Position numbers and translations under genes: made by a program
Notes under the pieces: model-generated
Told to the model about the DNA's origin: nothing
The model's database searches: none
What the model saw: the letters and a program-made list of their open reading frames with translations, nothing else
DNA from: an uncultured Roseivirga sp.
GTDB lineage: Bacteria > Bacteroidota > Bacteroidia > Cytophagales > Cyclobacteriaceae
Reading direction: 5' to 3'
Assembly: GCA_947493005.1 (NCBI GenBank)
Contig: CANLOY010000003.1
Span: forward strand, 682,001-746,000
Length of the DNA: 64,000 nt
Part shown: piece by piece, positions 35,853 through 44,981 of the stretch
Position numbering within the stretch: position 1 is the stretch's first letter
Layout: each line of letters starts with the position of its first letter

Positions 35853-37034
35853 TCAATATTTCCCCCATTTGATATATGTCTCCAAATCCTTGTCTCCTCT
35901 ACCAGAAAGGTTCAACACAACCACATCTTCAGGATTAAAATTCATTTGATTCAAAGCTGCAAAAGCATGAGCAGTCTCTATGGCAGGTATTATCCCTTCA
36001 AGCCTACTGACCTCTACTCCTGCCTTCATTGCTTCTTCATCTGTTACACTAAGAAATTGCGCTCTACCAGTTTCAAAAAGGTGAGCATGGACAGGACCTA
36101 TACCTGGGTAATCTAAACCTGCTGATATAGAGTATGGCTCTATCACCTGCCCATCTTCTGTTTGCATTAGTAAAGTCTTACTACCATGTAACACTCCTGG
36201 TTTTCCAAGAACTGTGGTAGCAGCCGATTCACCAGTATCATTTCCCAGCCCTGCTGCCTCAACAGCTATTAACTGTACATTTTCATTATCATAGAAGTGA
36301 TAAAAAGCACCAGCTGCATTACTACCTCCACCAACGCAAGCCATTATATAATCCGGAGCCTCACGACCTTCGTGCTCAAGCAATTGTTTTTTGATCTCTT
36401 CACTAATGACAGACTGAAAACGAGCCACCATCTCCGGATAAGGATGAGGGCCTACCACTGACCCTATGATATAATGTGTATCCTTAGGGTTGTTAATCCA
36501 GTGCCTCATGGCCTCATTAGTAGCATCCTTGAGGGTTTTACTACCGCTTTCAGCAGGGCGAACTTCAGCACCAAGAATTCTCATGCGTTCAACATTGGGT
36601 TTCTGGCGCTGCATATCTATTGCCCCCATATATACTATGCATTCAATACCCATTAAAGCACAAACCGTGGCTGTCGCAACACCGTGTTGTCCAGCACCAG
36701 TTTCAGCTATGATTTTCTTCTTCCCCAATCTTTGGGCTAACAGTATTTGACCTATTGTATTGTTAACCTTATGCGCTCCTGTATGGCAAAGGTCCTCTCT
36801 CTTGAGGTATATCTTAGCACCATATTGATGAGACAATCGTTCTGCGAAATAGAGAGGGGTTGGTCTACCTACAAAGTCTTTGAGCAAGCTCTCAAACTGC
36901 TTTCGAAAATCAAGATCAGTCGTAATCTGTTCATAGTTCTTTCTAAGCTCCTCTACGTTCGGGTATAACATCTCAGGGATATAAGCTCCCCCGAAACTTC
37001 CATAGTACCCTCTTTCATCAACTTTTACTTTCAT
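35853..37034 (-). CDS. trpB: Tryptophan synthase beta subunit
   Basis: [20 protein letters not shown] lysine. Confidence 0.98.
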   Translation of the reverse strand: MKVKVDERGYYGSFGGAYIPEMLYPNVEELRKNYEQITTDLDFRKQFESLLKDFVGRPTPLYFAERLSHQYGAKIYLKREDLCHTGAHKVNNTIGQILLAQRLGKKKIIAETGAGQHGVATATVCALMGIECIVYMGAIDMQRQKPNVERMRILGAEVRPAESGSKTLKDATNEAMRHWINNPKDTHYIIGSVVGPHPYPEMVARFQSVISEEIKKQLLEHEGREAPDYIMACVGGGSNAAGAFYHFYDNENVQLIAVEAAGLGNDTGESAATTVLGKPGVLHGSKTLLMQTEDGQVIEPYSISAGLDYPGIGPVHAHLFETGRAQFLSVTDEEAMKAGVEVSRLEGIIPAIETAHAFAALNQMNFNPEDVVVLNLSGRGDKDLETYIKWGKY

Positions 37035-37038
37035 ATTG

Positions 37039-37098
37039 CTTCGTTTTCTACGATTCTGGCAGGCACAAATCCGATCACCTCATTCCTCGTAGTGACGT
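37039..37098. repeat. Degenerate REP/MITE-like element in the trpF-trpB spacer
   Basis: CCTCGTAGTGACGT matches CCTCACAATGACGT (11/14) of elements at 22302 and 39013. Confidence 0.4.
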
Positions 37099-37716
37099 TT
37101 ATATATTCTCTTTCAAGTCTTTTAATCTTCCTATATCCTTTAGCCCTGGTGCCAATTCAAATTTTGAATTCACATCAATGGCATGGATATTCATTCCTTT
37201 CAACTCTTTCAGTTCGGATACATTTTCCAAATCGATACCTCCGCTTAAAAAGAATGGCACCTCCTGATCATATTCTTTAAGTATTTCCCAGTTAAAAACT
37301 TCTCCGTTTCCACCTCTGGCTTTGCCTTTGGTATCAAACAAAAAGTAGTCAACAAATGGATTATATTTCTTCAGCTGTTTAAAATCGAAGGACTCACCAA
37401 TTGAAAACACTTTTACCACCTTGATTCCTACAGCAAACAAGTTTGCTACATACTCTACGGATTCATCTCCGTGCAATTGCACCAAATCGAGCTTGTACTT
37501 TCCTACCTTTTCAACAACATCATTAAAATCTGCATTCACAAAAACTCCCATCTTCTTTGTAGACTCTGGAAACGAATGAAGTAATTCCTCGTCCAACCTC
37601 CCCCCGGCATTTCTGGGAGATTTATCATAAAAAATAAAACCCATATAATCAGGCTCAAGAGCAAGCAATTGCTCTATATTCTGACTTTCTCTCATGCCAC
37701 ATACTTTGAGTTTCAT
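37099..37716 (-). CDS. trpF: Phosphoribosylanthranilate isomerase
   Basis: LKVCGMRESQNIEQL; DLVQLHGDES. Confidence 0.95.
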   Translation of the reverse strand: MKLKVCGMRESQNIEQLLALEPDYMGFIFYDKSPRNAGGRLDEELLHSFPESTKKMGVFVNADFNDVVEKVGKYKLDLVQLHGDESVEYVANLFAVGIKVVKVFSIGESFDFKQLKKYNPFVDYFLFDTKGKARGGNGEVFNWEILKEYDQEVPFFLSGGIDLENVSELKELKGMNIHAIDVNSKFELAPGLKDIGRLKDLKENI

Positions 37717-37738
37717 AGGGTTGTTATTGGTAATAAGG

Positions 37739-38113
37739 TTATTTGTCTTGCTTAGCTCTTTTCAAATAGTTGATATATCCATTTAGAAGTTTTAGGCACT
37801 TTTCCAGCCTTACCTGAAATTCTTTTAGCATTTCTTCACTTATATAACCCTCATCAAACGCTACTATCAAATGATCTAAAGTTTCAGTTAGTGACCCGCG
37901 AGATATTCTACAGAATTGGATATTTTCCTGATAATGGAACCTTCCATAGCCTTCCGCAATATTGGCTGTAACAGAACGAGAAGACCTCTTGATCTGGCTC
38001 ACAAGATCATATTTCTCTTCTTTCGGAAATCCTTTAACCAAAATCGAAATGTCATTTCTCAAGCTCCTAGCTTCTTTCCAACAATCTAATTCTGAAAAAC
38101 TGGTCAACTTCAC
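37739..38113 (-). CDS. Four-helix-bundle protein (S23/IVP-like)
   Basis: CWKEARSLRNDISILVKGFPKEEKYDLVSQIKRSSRSVTANIAEGYGR...FCRISRGSLTETLDHLIVA, family hallmark. Confidence 0.92.
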   Translation of the reverse strand: MKLTSFSELDCWKEARSLRNDISILVKGFPKEEKYDLVSQIKRSSRSVTANIAEGYGRFHYQENIQFCRISRGSLTETLDHLIVAFDEGYISEEMLKEFQVRLEKCLKLLNGYINYLKRAKQDK

Positions 38114-38143
38114 AATTACAGATTTACCATTAACAAATTACTA

Positions 38144-38938
38144 TTAACCCAATACTCGAAGCTTACTAATAAATTCTTTAGCTGTTCGCTCCGGGCAAGC
38201 TGTTTTCATAAATGTTTCTCCAATCAAGAACCCATGAAAGCCACATTGCTTCAAGTCAACTATAGTTTCTGGCTGGCTAATTCCACTCTCAGATATTTTC
38301 ACAAACTCATCAGGAATCAAACCAGCTAACTTCTTTGATGTTTCAACACTTGTTTCGAAAGTCTTTAGGTTTCGGTTATTCACTCCCACAACATCCAGAT
38401 ACTGATTAAGATTAGACTCCAGTTCCTCCTGGTTATGTACCTCCATCAGTACTTCTAAGCCCAAGTTTTTCGCAAAAGCAGCGAGTTCTTTTAATCTTTC
38501 TGGTGTCAATGCCGCTGCAATTAGGAGAATAGCATCTGCACCAATAGACTTGGCTTCAATAAGTTGGTATTCATCTATGACAAAGTCTTTTCTAAGCACA
38601 GGGCAAAAATTAAACTTTCTTGCCGTCATTAGATCTTCACTATTTCCTCCAAAAAAGTCAGTATCGGTTAACACTGACAATGCGGAAGCTCCTGCTTGCA
38701 TATAGCCTATAGTTGTCTTTTCTACCCTGGCGTGAGCGTTAATAACTCCTTTGGATGGAGATTGTCTTTTGAACTCCGCAATAATCCCTGACTTATCTTC
38801 TCTCAACAGATATTTTTTCAATGACACTGTCTGACCATCGAAATACAAACCTTGTTCAAGCAGTTTTTCCGGGAAAAGAGATTTTCTTTCTGCAACCTCT
38901 TTATGCTTATGTGCAATTATCTTTTCTAGTATATCCAT
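38144..38938 (-). CDS. trpC: Indole-3-glycerol phosphate synthase
   Basis: IIAEFKRQSPSKG; VGVNNRNLKTF; KISESGI. Confidence 0.97.
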   Translation of the reverse strand: MDILEKIIAHKHKEVAERKSLFPEKLLEQGLYFDGQTVSLKKYLLREDKSGIIAEFKRQSPSKGVINAHARVEKTTIGYMQAGASALSVLTDTDFFGGNSEDLMTARKFNFCPVLRKDFVIDEYQLIEAKSIGADAILLIAAALTPERLKELAAFAKNLGLEVLMEVHNQEELESNLNQYLDVVGVNNRNLKTFETSVETSKKLAGLIPDEFVKISESGISQPETIVDLKQCGFHGFLIGETFMKTACPERTAKEFISKLRVLG

Positions 38939-38948
38939 TTTCTTGTTT

Positions 38949-39026
38949 CGTTATTATGAGTGCAACGTGGCAATCTCTTTATTCATTGAGGAGATTGTTT
39001 CGGTCATGCTTCCCTCACAATGACGT
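38949..39026. repeat. REP/MITE-like element in the trpD-trpC spacer
   Basis: CAATCTC..GAGATTG internal dyad; CCTCACAATGACGT identical to the element at 22302-22315. Confidence 0.6.
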
Positions 39027-39031
39027 CATGT

Positions 39032-40018
39032 TTATAATTCTAATATCTTTTTAAACGTACTCAGTGCTTTTCCACTTTCGAGAGACTCTCTTGCCATTCC
39101 CAAGGCATCATCAATAGAAACTTCTCTTCCACATTCAATAGCCATAGCGGCATTAGATACCACCACGCTATTCTGTGCTTCAGTCCCTTCTCCTTTAAGA
39201 ATCTTCTCAAAAATCTTAGCCGATTCATCAACACTTTCTCCTCCATATATTTGTTCAGGCATAATCTGTTTAAGCCCTAAATCTGATGGAGCAACAATTG
39301 ATTCATTTCCATTAGCTATCTTCTTAAACCCTCCAGTTAGAGAAATTTCGTCATATCCATCAAGGGCATGCAGAATCACAAACTTCTTATCTGTTTTTTG
39401 ATACAGATAACCATAAAGCCTAGCCAATTCAAGGTTAAAGACTCCCACAAGTTGTTTTTTAGGAAACGAAGGGTTCACCATAGGACCAAGCATATTAAAA
39501 AAGGTTTTCACACCTAATTCACGTCTGATTGGAGCTACATTCTTCATAGCAGGATGGAATAGTGGAGCATGTAGAAAACATAAACCGCACTCATCCATAC
39601 TTTTCCTGATTTTACCGATATCATTTGTGAACTGATAACCAAAGTGAGCCATCAAGTTAGAAGAACCAGAAACCGATGAGACACCATTATTACCATGTTT
39701 GGCCACATTTTGTCCAGCCCCCGCCACTACAAATGATGATAATGTGGAAATGTTAAAAGTGTTTTTGCCATCACCACCAGTACCACAGAGGTCAATCGCG
39801 TCATACTCTGGGATATCAACTGGCACACATAATTCTAACATAGCATCCCTAAATCCCTCTAGCTCCTCTACCGTGATGCTCCTCATTAGATAAACCGTAA
39901 GAAAAGCTGCTACCTGACTTTGGTTATATTCTCCCTGTGCCAGGTTTTTAAGAATTTCCTTGGCAGTGCCTTTATCTAAAGATTTATATTCAAAAAGTTG
40001 ATTCAGTATTTCTTTCAT
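39032..40018 (-). CDS. trpD: Anthranilate phosphoribosyltransferase
   Basis: DLCGTGGDGKNTFNISTLSSFVVAGAG; KHGNNGVSSVSGSSN. Confidence 0.97.
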   Translation of the reverse strand: MKEILNQLFEYKSLDKGTAKEILKNLAQGEYNQSQVAAFLTVYLMRSITVEELEGFRDAMLELCVPVDIPEYDAIDLCGTGGDGKNTFNISTLSSFVVAGAGQNVAKHGNNGVSSVSGSSNLMAHFGYQFTNDIGKIRKSMDECGLCFLHAPLFHPAMKNVAPIRRELGVKTFFNMLGPMVNPSFPKKQLVGVFNLELARLYGYLYQKTDKKFVILHALDGYDEISLTGGFKKIANGNESIVAPSDLGLKQIMPEQIYGGESVDESAKIFEKILKGEGTEAQNSVVVSNAAMAIECGREVSIDDALGMARESLESGKALSTFKKILEL

Positions 40019-40071
40019 TTCATGTTTTCTCTAGTAATCAAAAGATCGATCTGTTACTATCGCGATGACTA

Positions 40072-40644
40072 TCAATTGTTTATCCAGTTTTCCAAAAGCT
40101 TGTGTCCATGTTCAGTCATTATTGATTCAGGATGAAATTGAACTCCCTTCACATCATACTTCTTATGACTAATGGCCATCACCTCTCCAAACTCATCAAC
40201 TGCGGTGATTTCAATCTCACTACCCAACTTTTCTTTATTCACGTTCCAACTATGGTAATGGCAGATTTTATATTCTTCCGGTATGTCTCTAAAAAGCCTA
40301 TCTCCTTCCTTAACCACGTTGACTTTACTAGAGACACCGTGCAACACTTCTGGCATGTTAAACAGTTCTGCTCCATAAGCCTCCGCAATTGCCTGATGCC
40401 CAAGACATACTCCCAGAATACTTTTATGCGCACCATACCTTATGATAAGCTCGGGCATTATCCCAGCTTCTTCAGGGATTCCCGGGCCTGGCGAAAGTAG
40501 TATCTTGTCATACTGCTCAACTTCATCAATATGCACCTGGTCATTTCTGAAAATGTCCATATTTGCACCAAACCCAAGCTCCCTTAGATAATGAACAAGA
40601 TTGTAGGTAAACGAATCGTAGTTATCTAGTACTAGTATTTTCAT
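40072..40644 (-). CDS. trpG: Anthranilate synthase component II (glutamine amidotransferase)
   Basis: LVLDNYDSFTYNLVHYLRELG; ILGVCLGHQAIAEAYG. Confidence 0.96.
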   Translation of the reverse strand: MKILVLDNYDSFTYNLVHYLRELGFGANMDIFRNDQVHIDEVEQYDKILLSPGPGIPEEAGIMPELIIRYGAHKSILGVCLGHQAIAEAYGAELFNMPEVLHGVSSKVNVVKEGDRLFRDIPEEYKICHYHSWNVNKEKLGSEIEITAVDEFGEVMAISHKKYDVKGVQFHPESIMTEHGHKLLENWINN

Positions 40645-42047
40645 CTTATTTCCTTTGCTAACTCCACTGCGCTTCTCAAAGCAGCCAGCTTATTATTCAC
40701 CTCTTGAAGTTCTGACTCCTTGTTCGACTTGGCCACAACACCGGCACCTGCCTGATAAAACAGCGTGTTGTTCTTACTCAAAAAAGATCTTATCATAATG
40801 GCATGGTTGAAATCTCCATTAAAGCCCATAAAACCTATTGCCCCTCCATAATACCCTCTCTTAGTTTTTTCGTAATCATTTATCAATTGCATGGCTCTTA
40901 CTTTGGGAGCACCACTCAATGTACCTGCTGGAAAGGTTCCTGATACCATACTTGTTTCATTCATTTCCTCACTCAACGTTCCGGTAACTTTGGAGACCAG
41001 GTGAATAACATGTGAGAAATATTGAACTTCCTTATAGGTATCTACCACTACATTAGATCCTGCCCTGCTTAAATCATTGCGCGCAAGATCTACCAACATT
41101 ACATGTTCCGAATTCTCTTTAGGATCTTCATATAACTTCTTTGCCAATTCGGCATCTGCTTCATCGTTTCCTGTTCTCTTAAAAGTTCCTGCTATTGGAT
41201 GAATAGTTGCCTTACGGTCTTTGATTACTAACTGAGCTTCTGGAGAAGAACCAAAAATTTTGTAGCTGCCATAGTCGAAATAGAAAAGATATGGTGAAGG
41301 ATTTACTGAGCGTAAAGCTCTGTATACATTGAACTCATCGCCCGAAAAACTATCCTGAAAACGTCTTGATAATACTACTTGAAACACATCACCTCTAAAG
41401 CAATGCTGAATCCCTTTTTCAATGATATCTAAAAACTCATAGTCGTTATAATTGGAGCTTTCTTGCTGTGCTGGAGAGAACTCATAAGAAGGATAATTCT
41501 TGTTATAAACAAGGTTTTCGATTGCTGAAAGCCCTTTGGGACTCTCTCCTTCAGGGGTATGTTCAAAGATGTAAAGCTCATTTTTAAAGTGGTCAATTGC
41601 TATTACATATCGATACACATGGTAAAGGATATCGGGAATCTCATATTCGTCAGGTTGACTACTTCCTACTGGTATATTTTCGAAGTACTGAACAGCATCA
41701 TACCCTATATATCCAAACAACCCATTATTGATAAACTTGAAAGGAGTTTCAGATGCTTCAAATGAATTCACAAACTGATCAAGTTTAGACATCACATCAG
41801 TTCCTGAAACCTCTCCTTCAACCATTTCACCAGGAAGTCTTTGCTTATAAACCCCATCCTTTACTTCAAATCTGGCGATTGGTTCACAACAGATATATGA
41901 AAAGCTGTTGTCTGCTCCATGATAGTCTGAACTTTCCAGTAAAATGGGGTTCTCAAACCTATCTCTGAGCTTTAAGTATATACTGACAGGGGTCACCGTG
42001 TCTGCCAGAAGTTTCTTAAATGTTGTATCTAATTTGACCTTAGTCAT
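40641..42047 (-). CDS. trpE: Anthranilate synthase component I
   Basis: SRRFQDSFSGDEFNVYRALRSVNPSPYLFYFDYGSYKIFGSSPEAQLVI; HPIAGTFKRTG. Confidence 0.96.
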   Translation of the reverse strand: MTKVKLDTTFKKLLADTVTPVSIYLKLRDRFENPILLESSDYHGADNSFSYICCEPIARFEVKDGVYKQRLPGEMVEGEVSGTDVMSKLDQFVNSFEASETPFKFINNGLFGYIGYDAVQYFENIPVGSSQPDEYEIPDILYHVYRYVIAIDHFKNELYIFEHTPEGESPKGLSAIENLVYNKNYPSYEFSPAQQESSNYNDYEFLDIIEKGIQHCFRGDVFQVVLSRRFQDSFSGDEFNVYRALRSVNPSPYLFYFDYGSYKIFGSSPEAQLVIKDRKATIHPIAGTFKRTGNDEADAELAKKLYEDPKENSEHVMLVDLARNDLSRAGSNVVVDTYKEVQYFSHVIHLVSKVTGTLSEEMNETSMVSGTFPAGTLSGAPKVRAMQLINDYEKTKRGYYGGAIGFMGFNGDFNHAIMIRSFLSKNNTLFYQAGAGVVAKSNKESELQEVNNKLAALRSAVELAKEIR

Positions 42048-42114
42048 AACTCTTTAATTTCTTTCAATTCCTTTTATCCGGAGTTCAGGATCTATTAATT
42101 CAATGCCTATAAAC

Positions 42115-42144
42115 GAAAAAAGCCTGCATGAACTGCAGGCTTTT
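42115..42144 (-). terminator. Intrinsic terminator (attenuator) in the trp leader
   Basis: Minus strand AAAAGCCTGCA-GTTCA-TGCAGGCTTTTTT, 68 nt before the trpE ATG. Confidence 0.9.
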
Positions 42145-42178
42145 GGTTTATATTTTTAGCTATAGCACTTAGTTCACG

Positions 42179-42235
42179 TTATCGGAGTTCCGTTACGTGC
42201 CACCACCAAGCGTTATATCTGTTTGTTACTGTCAT
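42179..42235 (-). CDS. trpL: trp operon leader peptide MTVTNRYNAWWWHVTELR
   Basis: ATG ACA GTA ACA AAC AGA TAT AAC GCT TGG TGG TGG CAC GTA ACG GAA CTC CGA TAA; three tandem Trp codons upstream of a terminator and trpE. Confidence 0.92.
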   Translation of the reverse strand: MTVTNRYNAWWWHVTELR

Positions 42236-42242
42236 TGTGCTT

Positions 42243-42273
42243 CAAATGTAGAAAAGGATTTTTTTAAAGCAAA
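42243..42273 (-). promoter_or_regulatory. Bacteroidota promoter TTTG-N19-TACATTTG for the trp operon
   Basis: -33 TTTG at 42270-42273, 19-nt spacer, -7 TACATTTG at 42243-42250; leader ATG 7 nt downstream. Confidence 0.75.
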
Positions 42274-42345
42274 TCATTTTTATCAAAATAGATTTTCGAG
42301 CCTTAATTAAACGTTAGCTTTGTCAGACACAAAACCTATTAGCAC

Positions 42346-43191
42346 ATGAAAACTAAGTTCTATCTGACGTTTTTTGCCTGTGTTCTTTTTGCACACTCCT
42401 CTTTTTCTTTTCAGGATTCTCAGAAGGATTTACTGAGTAAGTTGACCGGACACTCCGAAATTGTTTCAGGTACAAAGCTCACGGACAGGTACACACAGAA
42501 TAACCGGAGCATTGCTGCTGACTATCTAAAAAAACAACTCCTCCACTTTACAAAGGATGTGAATATTGAGAATTACAGAAGTTCTGGCAACAATGTAATA
42601 GCGAAAATACCCGCGACAAAGAAAACCAATCAATGGGTTCTTCTTGGAGCTCATTACGATAGTGTGAGAGACTGCCCAGGAGCCAATGACAATGGAACAG
42701 GTGTTGCGCTCGTATATGAAGTAGCCAGGTATATCAGTTCCCTAAAACAGCGAAAGTTCAATGTAATGATTGTCTTTTTCGATGAGGAAGAAAAAGGACT
42801 TATCGGTAGCAAAGCCCTTGCTAAAGAATTGAAAGAAGAGAGCGTAGACCTGATAGCTGCTCATACCATTGATCAAATGGGGTGGGATGATGATGGTGAT
42901 TTGGGTATTGAATTAGAAATGCCTACAGACGAACTTAAAGAGCTCTATATGGATGTAGCAAAAAAACATGGCTATAAAATGCCAATACACTTATCGAAGG
43001 TTACTTCAACAGATCATAGCTCATTCAGAAGACAAGGTTTTGCTGCAATAGGACTTACTGAAGAGTATGTAAATCAGGACACCACTCCCCATTATCATAA
43101 GTCTACTGATACCTTCGAGACGGTTAACCTAAAATACCTTTACAACACTACAGAGTTTGTCAAGAAGGTTTTTGAGCAATTACTGAAATAA
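42346..43191 (+). CDS. M28 family zinc peptidase
   Basis: LLGAHYDSVRDCPGANDNGTGVALVYEVAR; FFDEEEKGLIGSKAL. Confidence 0.93.
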   Translation: MKTKFYLTFFACVLFAHSSFSFQDSQKDLLSKLTGHSEIVSGTKLTDRYTQNNRSIAADYLKKQLLHFTKDVNIENYRSSGNNVIAKIPATKKTNQWVLLGAHYDSVRDCPGANDNGTGVALVYEVARYISSLKQRKFNVMIVFFDEEEKGLIGSKALAKELKEESVDLIAAHTIDQMGWDDDGDLGIELEMPTDELKELYMDVAKKHGYKMPIHLSKVTSTDHSSFRRQGFAAIGLTEEYVNQDTTPHYHKSTDTFETVNLKYLYNTTEFVKKVFEQLLK

Positions 43192-43217
43192 ATCGGAGTA
43201 AGATAATCATAAAAGAA

Positions 43218-43252
43218 AAGGTCATCGTTTCTACTATTGAAACGATGACCTT
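43218..43252. terminator. Terminator between convergent genes
   Basis: AAGGTCATCGTTTC-TACTATT-GAAACGATGACCTT, 14-bp perfect stem. Confidence 0.8.
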
Positions 43253-43278
43253 CTAGTTTAAATAGTTTTCTATACTAA

Positions 43279-44001
43279 CTACCTTTCCGCAGTTAAAGAC
43301 TGTCCTTTCAATTCATTATAGGCGTGTATATAAGCTGCAAAGTTTTTGAACTTTGGTCTTCTATCCGCATTACGTACCACTTCCGATGAATCAGAAAAGA
43401 GTTTACCAAAACTTTTCTTGAAAGATGCTTTTCTTACAATTTCTGGCTTGCTGTCACCTTTCACTACCCAAAAAGTTCTTTCTTCACCTCCTACTAACTT
43501 CACTTTCTTGATTTTGATAGGCATAGATTTAGAACCATTGATGTGATCATATACTTTGATGTGCTGATCGAAACCAGGGTTTAAAAGTTGCAATAAAGCG
43601 ACCTTGTTTTTGCTTCTTGGTTTTGGTTGTGCATCAAAGAATACCCATTCCCTGTTGATCATATCTTTCTTTCTGGTTTTCAATACATGTCTAACAGATG
43701 TGATTTTGTCCAAGGCACTCAGTCCTTTAGCAAAGCCACTTGGTTTAATGGCGAACCTCTTTACATCCTCAGCTTTAAACTTATGCACCTTATCAAATTC
43801 ATCAGTAAGGGATAGTCTGGTAATGTACCCTTTAGATTGGGTGACTCCTCTCATGATTCCAACTATAGTATCACCCTCATTGGTTACCACATAGCATTCT
43901 TTCAGGCTAACAAAGTTTGTGAATGGCTCTACAAAATCCTGGGCTTTGACCGAGCCCAGGCCTAGAAGTAAAATTGCGATTAATACGTTGAGTTTTTGCA
44001 T
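43279..44001 (-). CDS. Hypothetical secreted protein
   Basis: Signal peptide MQKLNVLIAILLLGLGSVKAQ. Confidence 0.65.
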   Translation of the reverse strand: MQKLNVLIAILLLGLGSVKAQDFVEPFTNFVSLKECYVVTNEGDTIVGIMRGVTQSKGYITRLSLTDEFDKVHKFKAEDVKRFAIKPSGFAKGLSALDKITSVRHVLKTRKKDMINREWVFFDAQPKPRSKNKVALLQLLNPGFDQHIKVYDHINGSKSMPIKIKKVKLVGGEERTFWVVKGDSKPEIVRKASFKKSFGKLFSDSSEVVRNADRRPKFKNFAAYIHAYNELKGQSLTAER

Positions 44002-44071
44002 AACAAATTAGTTTACATCCCCTTTGACAATCATTGTGCCAAAATGGTTGTAATCGTTAATACAAAAACTG

Positions 44072-44959
44072 TTAGTTGTCAGGATTAAATCTTATGAGCA
44101 CTGGCCTATGGTCTGAAACACGAGACAGATAATTTGAAAAGCAGTTATCAATCTTAATCACTTCAGTGGACAGTTCATTATCGAATAACTCATTGCTAAT
44201 CAAAACCTGATCTATATGACTAGGGAAAGATGGAAATGACCACTCTGAAGAAGGGCCCTGCGCTATAGACAAAGTACTAAACCTGAAATTTTGAGCATCA
44301 TCAATAAAGTTTTGAAACACGTTATCAGTATCCACTATCTCGTCATTAAAATCGCCTAGCACTACTACTTCATCATTAGGCAGATTAGTATCAATATAGC
44401 TCTTAATCAACTCAGAAGCGCTTCTTCTTCTATCTTCAGATCCATTACAACACTTTAAGTGAATATTGATCAGACTAACTGACAAACCGTTTGTATGCGT
44501 CAATTGCATTAAATAAGGTCTTCGGAAAGCTGTAAAAGCATCATTGTTTTCGGTGGTAGCTTCCTGATATAGGTTGATAGGTGTTCCAAACACAGTTACC
44601 TCACTTGTTTTGTAGAGGTACCCGAGCATCAGATTACTATTATTCACCTGAGTTGCAAACCCCTGCCACCCTTGTAATCTGTCAACCAGAGCATTGAATT
44701 CATTAGTAGAAGTAATCTCCTGCAGCGCTATAACGTCTACATTGTAAGTTTCTATTATTGTTTCCACCAACTCTGGAGTTAAAGTAGATTGTGGGAAGTT
44801 TTCAACGTTCCATGTTACTACATCTAGTGTCCGATCTGAGACAGTTACCGGACAGTCATCAAGCGTCTCCGGGTCTGGATCCGGAGGTGTAGGAGTATCA
44901 CTTCCTCCACATGAGTAAAGAATAACAAAAACTAAAAAGAGCCAGTACTTTTTTTGCAT
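44072..44959 (-). CDS. Endonuclease/exonuclease/phosphatase family lipoprotein
   Basis: Lipobox ILYSCGG; VVTWNVENFP, IALQEI, VVLGDFNDE, SDHRPVLI; start at 44959. Confidence 0.9.
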   Translation of the reverse strand: MQKKYWLFLVFVILYSCGGSDTPTPPDPDPETLDDCPVTVSDRTLDVVTWNVENFPQSTLTPELVETIIETYNVDVIALQEITSTNEFNALVDRLQGWQGFATQVNNSNLMLGYLYKTSEVTVFGTPINLYQEATTENNDAFTAFRRPYLMQLTHTNGLSVSLINIHLKCCNGSEDRRRSASELIKSYIDTNLPNDEVVVLGDFNDEIVDTDNVFQNFIDDAQNFRFSTLSIAQGPSSEWSFPSFPSHIDQVLISNELFDNELSTEVIKIDNCFSNYLSRVSDHRPVLIRFNPDN

Positions 44960-44981
44960 ACGCAAATTTAATCCAAGCAAT

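Noticed and set aside
37739-38113. rRNA intervening sequence
   Set aside because: S23-like ORF is present but no 23S rRNA sequence surrounds it; it lies in the trp operon.
42115-42273. T-box riboswitch for trp
   Set aside because: No T-box consensus or stem I layout; a Trp-codon leader ORF with terminator explains the region.
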